The position numbers were made by a program, and so were the translations under genes. Below the pieces are notes generated by a model. The model made no database searches. It worked only from the letters and a program-made list of their open reading frames with translations, and was not told the DNA's origin. This document shows, one piece after another, positions 16,817 through 17,440 of a DNA stretch of 17,440 nucleotides. Source of the stretch: Fidelibacterota bacterium (lineage in GTDB: Bacteria; Marinisomatota; Marinisomatia; SCGC-AAA003-L08; TMED6); contig JAAZYZ010000040.1 in assembly GCA_014239355.1 (NCBI GenBank), positions 1-17,440 on the forward strand, written 5' to 3'. How positions within the stretch are numbered: the first letter of the stretch is position 1; each line of letters starts with the position of its first letter.

Positions 16817-16842
16817 ATATACCTCGGGTATATTATTTTTTT
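16817..16842 (+). terminator. Terminator-like hairpin or operator palindrome upstream of the RNase G gene
   Basis: ATATACC (16817-16823), loop TCG and GGTATAT (16827-16833) form a perfect 7-bp stem, extendable by a G-T pair, followed after two bases by seven T residues (16836-16842). It is the most G+C-rich spot in an otherwise nearly pure A+T spacer. On the plus strand it looks like an intrinsic terminator, but no complete plus-strand gene lies upstream. It may end a short leader or small RNA, or be a 17-bp operator serving both divergent units. Confidence 0.45.
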
Positions 16843-16900
16843 ACTTTAATTTTATTTTTTTTCATCTGATAAAAGCTTTTCATATCCCACATTCCTATTA

Positions 16901-16940
16901 ATCAAAATAATAGAATAGATAATAATTAAATTATTTTGAT
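16901..16940. repeat. 11-bp inverted repeat in the RNase G leader, with overlapping direct repeat
   Basis: ATCAAAATAAT (16901-16911) and its exact reverse complement ATTATTTTGAT (16930-16940) are separated by 18 nt, just before the ribosome binding site. A 12-nt direct repeat GATAATAATTAA occurs at 16918-16929 and 16938-16949. All arms are A+T-rich, so chance is possible. A leader hairpin would suit an RNase E/G gene, since E. coli rne is self-regulated through its 5' leader. Confidence 0.35.
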
Positions 16941-16950
16941 AATAATTAAT

Positions 16951-16956
16951 AAGGAG
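16951..16956 (+). promoter_or_regulatory. Shine-Dalgarno site of the RNase G gene
   Basis: AAGGAG lies 5 nt before the ATG at 16962. It is a near-perfect ribosome binding site in a window where most genes lack one, and it fixes the start. Confidence 0.8.
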
Positions 16957-16961
16957 ACTCT

Positions 16962-17440
16962 ATGGGAGAAACTTCCAAAGATATTTATATTAATTCTAGT
17001 ATAAGTAGTAATCGTATTGCGATTACAGAAAATGAACAATTAGTAGAATTATATATTGATTTCCCTAACCATACTAAAATGGTTGGGAATATTTATAATG
17101 GTTTAGTCCAAAATATTATTCCTGGGATAGAAGCAGCATTTATTGATATTAATAGTGATGTTAATGCATTTCTTCCATTATCAGAATTAGATAATGAAGA
17201 AAATTATAAAAATATTTCTTTTGAGGATCAAAAAAAATCTAAAATAAAGAAAAATAAAAACCTAAAAATTAGTGATGAAATTTTAGTTCAAGTCGTAAAA
17301 GAACCTTTTGCAGGTAAAGGAGCTAGAATTACAACTGATATTTCAATTCCTGGAGCCTTAATAGTATTAATCCCAAATCAAACCTACATAGGGATTTCTA
17401 AAAAAATAAATGATAAATACGAGCGTAGAAGATTAAGAAA
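16962..17440 (+). CDS. rng: Ribonuclease G/E family endoribonuclease (partial, N-terminal)
   Basis: The gene runs off the right edge; 159 codons are visible. RNase G/E cuts single-stranded A/U-rich RNA and matures rRNA. The N-terminus ends with QLVELYID (26-33) and leads into an S1 RNA-binding domain (about 38-125): GNIYNGLVQNIIPGIEAAF (42-60) followed by NAFLPLSEL (68-76) and ILVQVVKEPFAGKGARITTD (107-126) are family hallmarks. IGISKKINDKYERRRLR (143-159) leads towards the RNase H-like region. The catalytic DNase I-like domain is beyond the window. A Lys-rich insertion (90-102) lies in the S1 domain. RNase G and the shorter RNase E forms cannot be told apart from this part. It is transcribed divergently from mrp. 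Confidence 0.92.
   Translation, partial: MGETSKDIYINSSISSNRIAITENEQLVELYIDFPNHTKMVGNIYNGLVQNIIPGIEAAFIDINSDVNAFLPLSELDNEENYKNISFEDQKKSKIKKNKNLKISDEILVQVVKEPFAGKGARITTDISIPGALIVLIPNQTYIGISKKINDKYERRRLR

Larger units (their letters stand above)
16698..16961. other. Divergent intergenic region between mrp and the RNase G gene
   Basis: This 264-nt stretch must hold the promoter for the ten-gene minus operon and the one for the RNase G gene. It is extremely A+T-rich, and I could not place a convincing -35/-10 pair on either strand. It contains an 11-bp palindrome ACTAAGTTAGT (16756-16766), a 15-codon frame, a hairpin with a T tract and an 11-bp inverted repeat, listed separately. No tRNA or known riboswitch was recognised. 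Confidence 0.6.

Noticed and set aside
1..17440. Mobile elements, CRISPR arrays, tRNA or rRNA genes
   Set aside because: No transposase-like frame, spaced repeats, tRNA cloverleaf or rRNA-like sequence was seen; the genes are core housekeeping functions of even composition.

Overview
The window is a dense, very A+T-rich (roughly a quarter G+C by eye) chromosomal segment of a Gram-negative, lipid A-making bacterium. Several traits point to the FCB superphylum (Fibrobacteres-Chlorobi-Bacteroidetes and relatives): a fused LpxC-FabZ protein, an Omp85/BamA gene directly after uppS and before an OmpH/Skp gene, and tightly packed genes. The very low G+C and the gene mix would fit a streamlined marine lineage such as Marinimicrobia (SAR406). 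That is an inference; no rRNA gene is present to settle it. No tRNA, rRNA, CRISPR array, insertion sequence or phage gene was seen.

Layout. Positions 1-5461 hold a plus-strand gene run: the possible tail of an upstream gene, a phosphohexomutase (GlmM/ManB family), an RlmD-type rRNA uracil methyltransferase, a YadG/YadH-type ABC exporter pair, and a pentapeptide-repeat protein fused to a two-helix potassium-channel-like pore. A hairpin terminator at about 5488-5524 separates this run from a convergent minus-strand operon that fills 5523-16697. Read in transcription order, that operon is mrp, uppS, bamA, skp/ompH, lpxD, lpxC-fabZ, lpxA, an unrecognised beta-rich envelope protein, dxr and rseP. 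Gaps are 0-5 nt or short overlaps, except 28 nt before skp. A 264-nt divergent intergenic region (16698-16961) follows. It contains a palindromic hairpin with a T tract and an 11-bp inverted repeat, and then a ribonuclease G/E gene that runs off the right edge.

How the genes work together. The minus operon links isoprenoid carrier supply (Dxr for the MEP pathway, UppS for undecaprenyl diphosphate), the first three lipid A acylation and deacetylation steps (LpxA, LpxC, LpxD) with fatty-acid dehydration (FabZ), outer-membrane protein delivery and insertion (Skp, BamA), and envelope-stress intramembrane proteolysis (RseP). It resembles the classical proteobacterial uppS-cdsA-dxr-rseP-bamA-skp-lpxD-fabZ-lpxA-lpxB cluster. 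Here dxr-rseP sits at the distal end, cdsA is absent, and the slot after lpxA, usually lpxB, holds the unrecognised 184-residue protein. That protein is the best candidate for something new in the window. Other points worth checking are an Mrp ATPase without its CXXC motif, a likely internal translation start for a free FabZ, and the structured leader in front of the RNase G gene.
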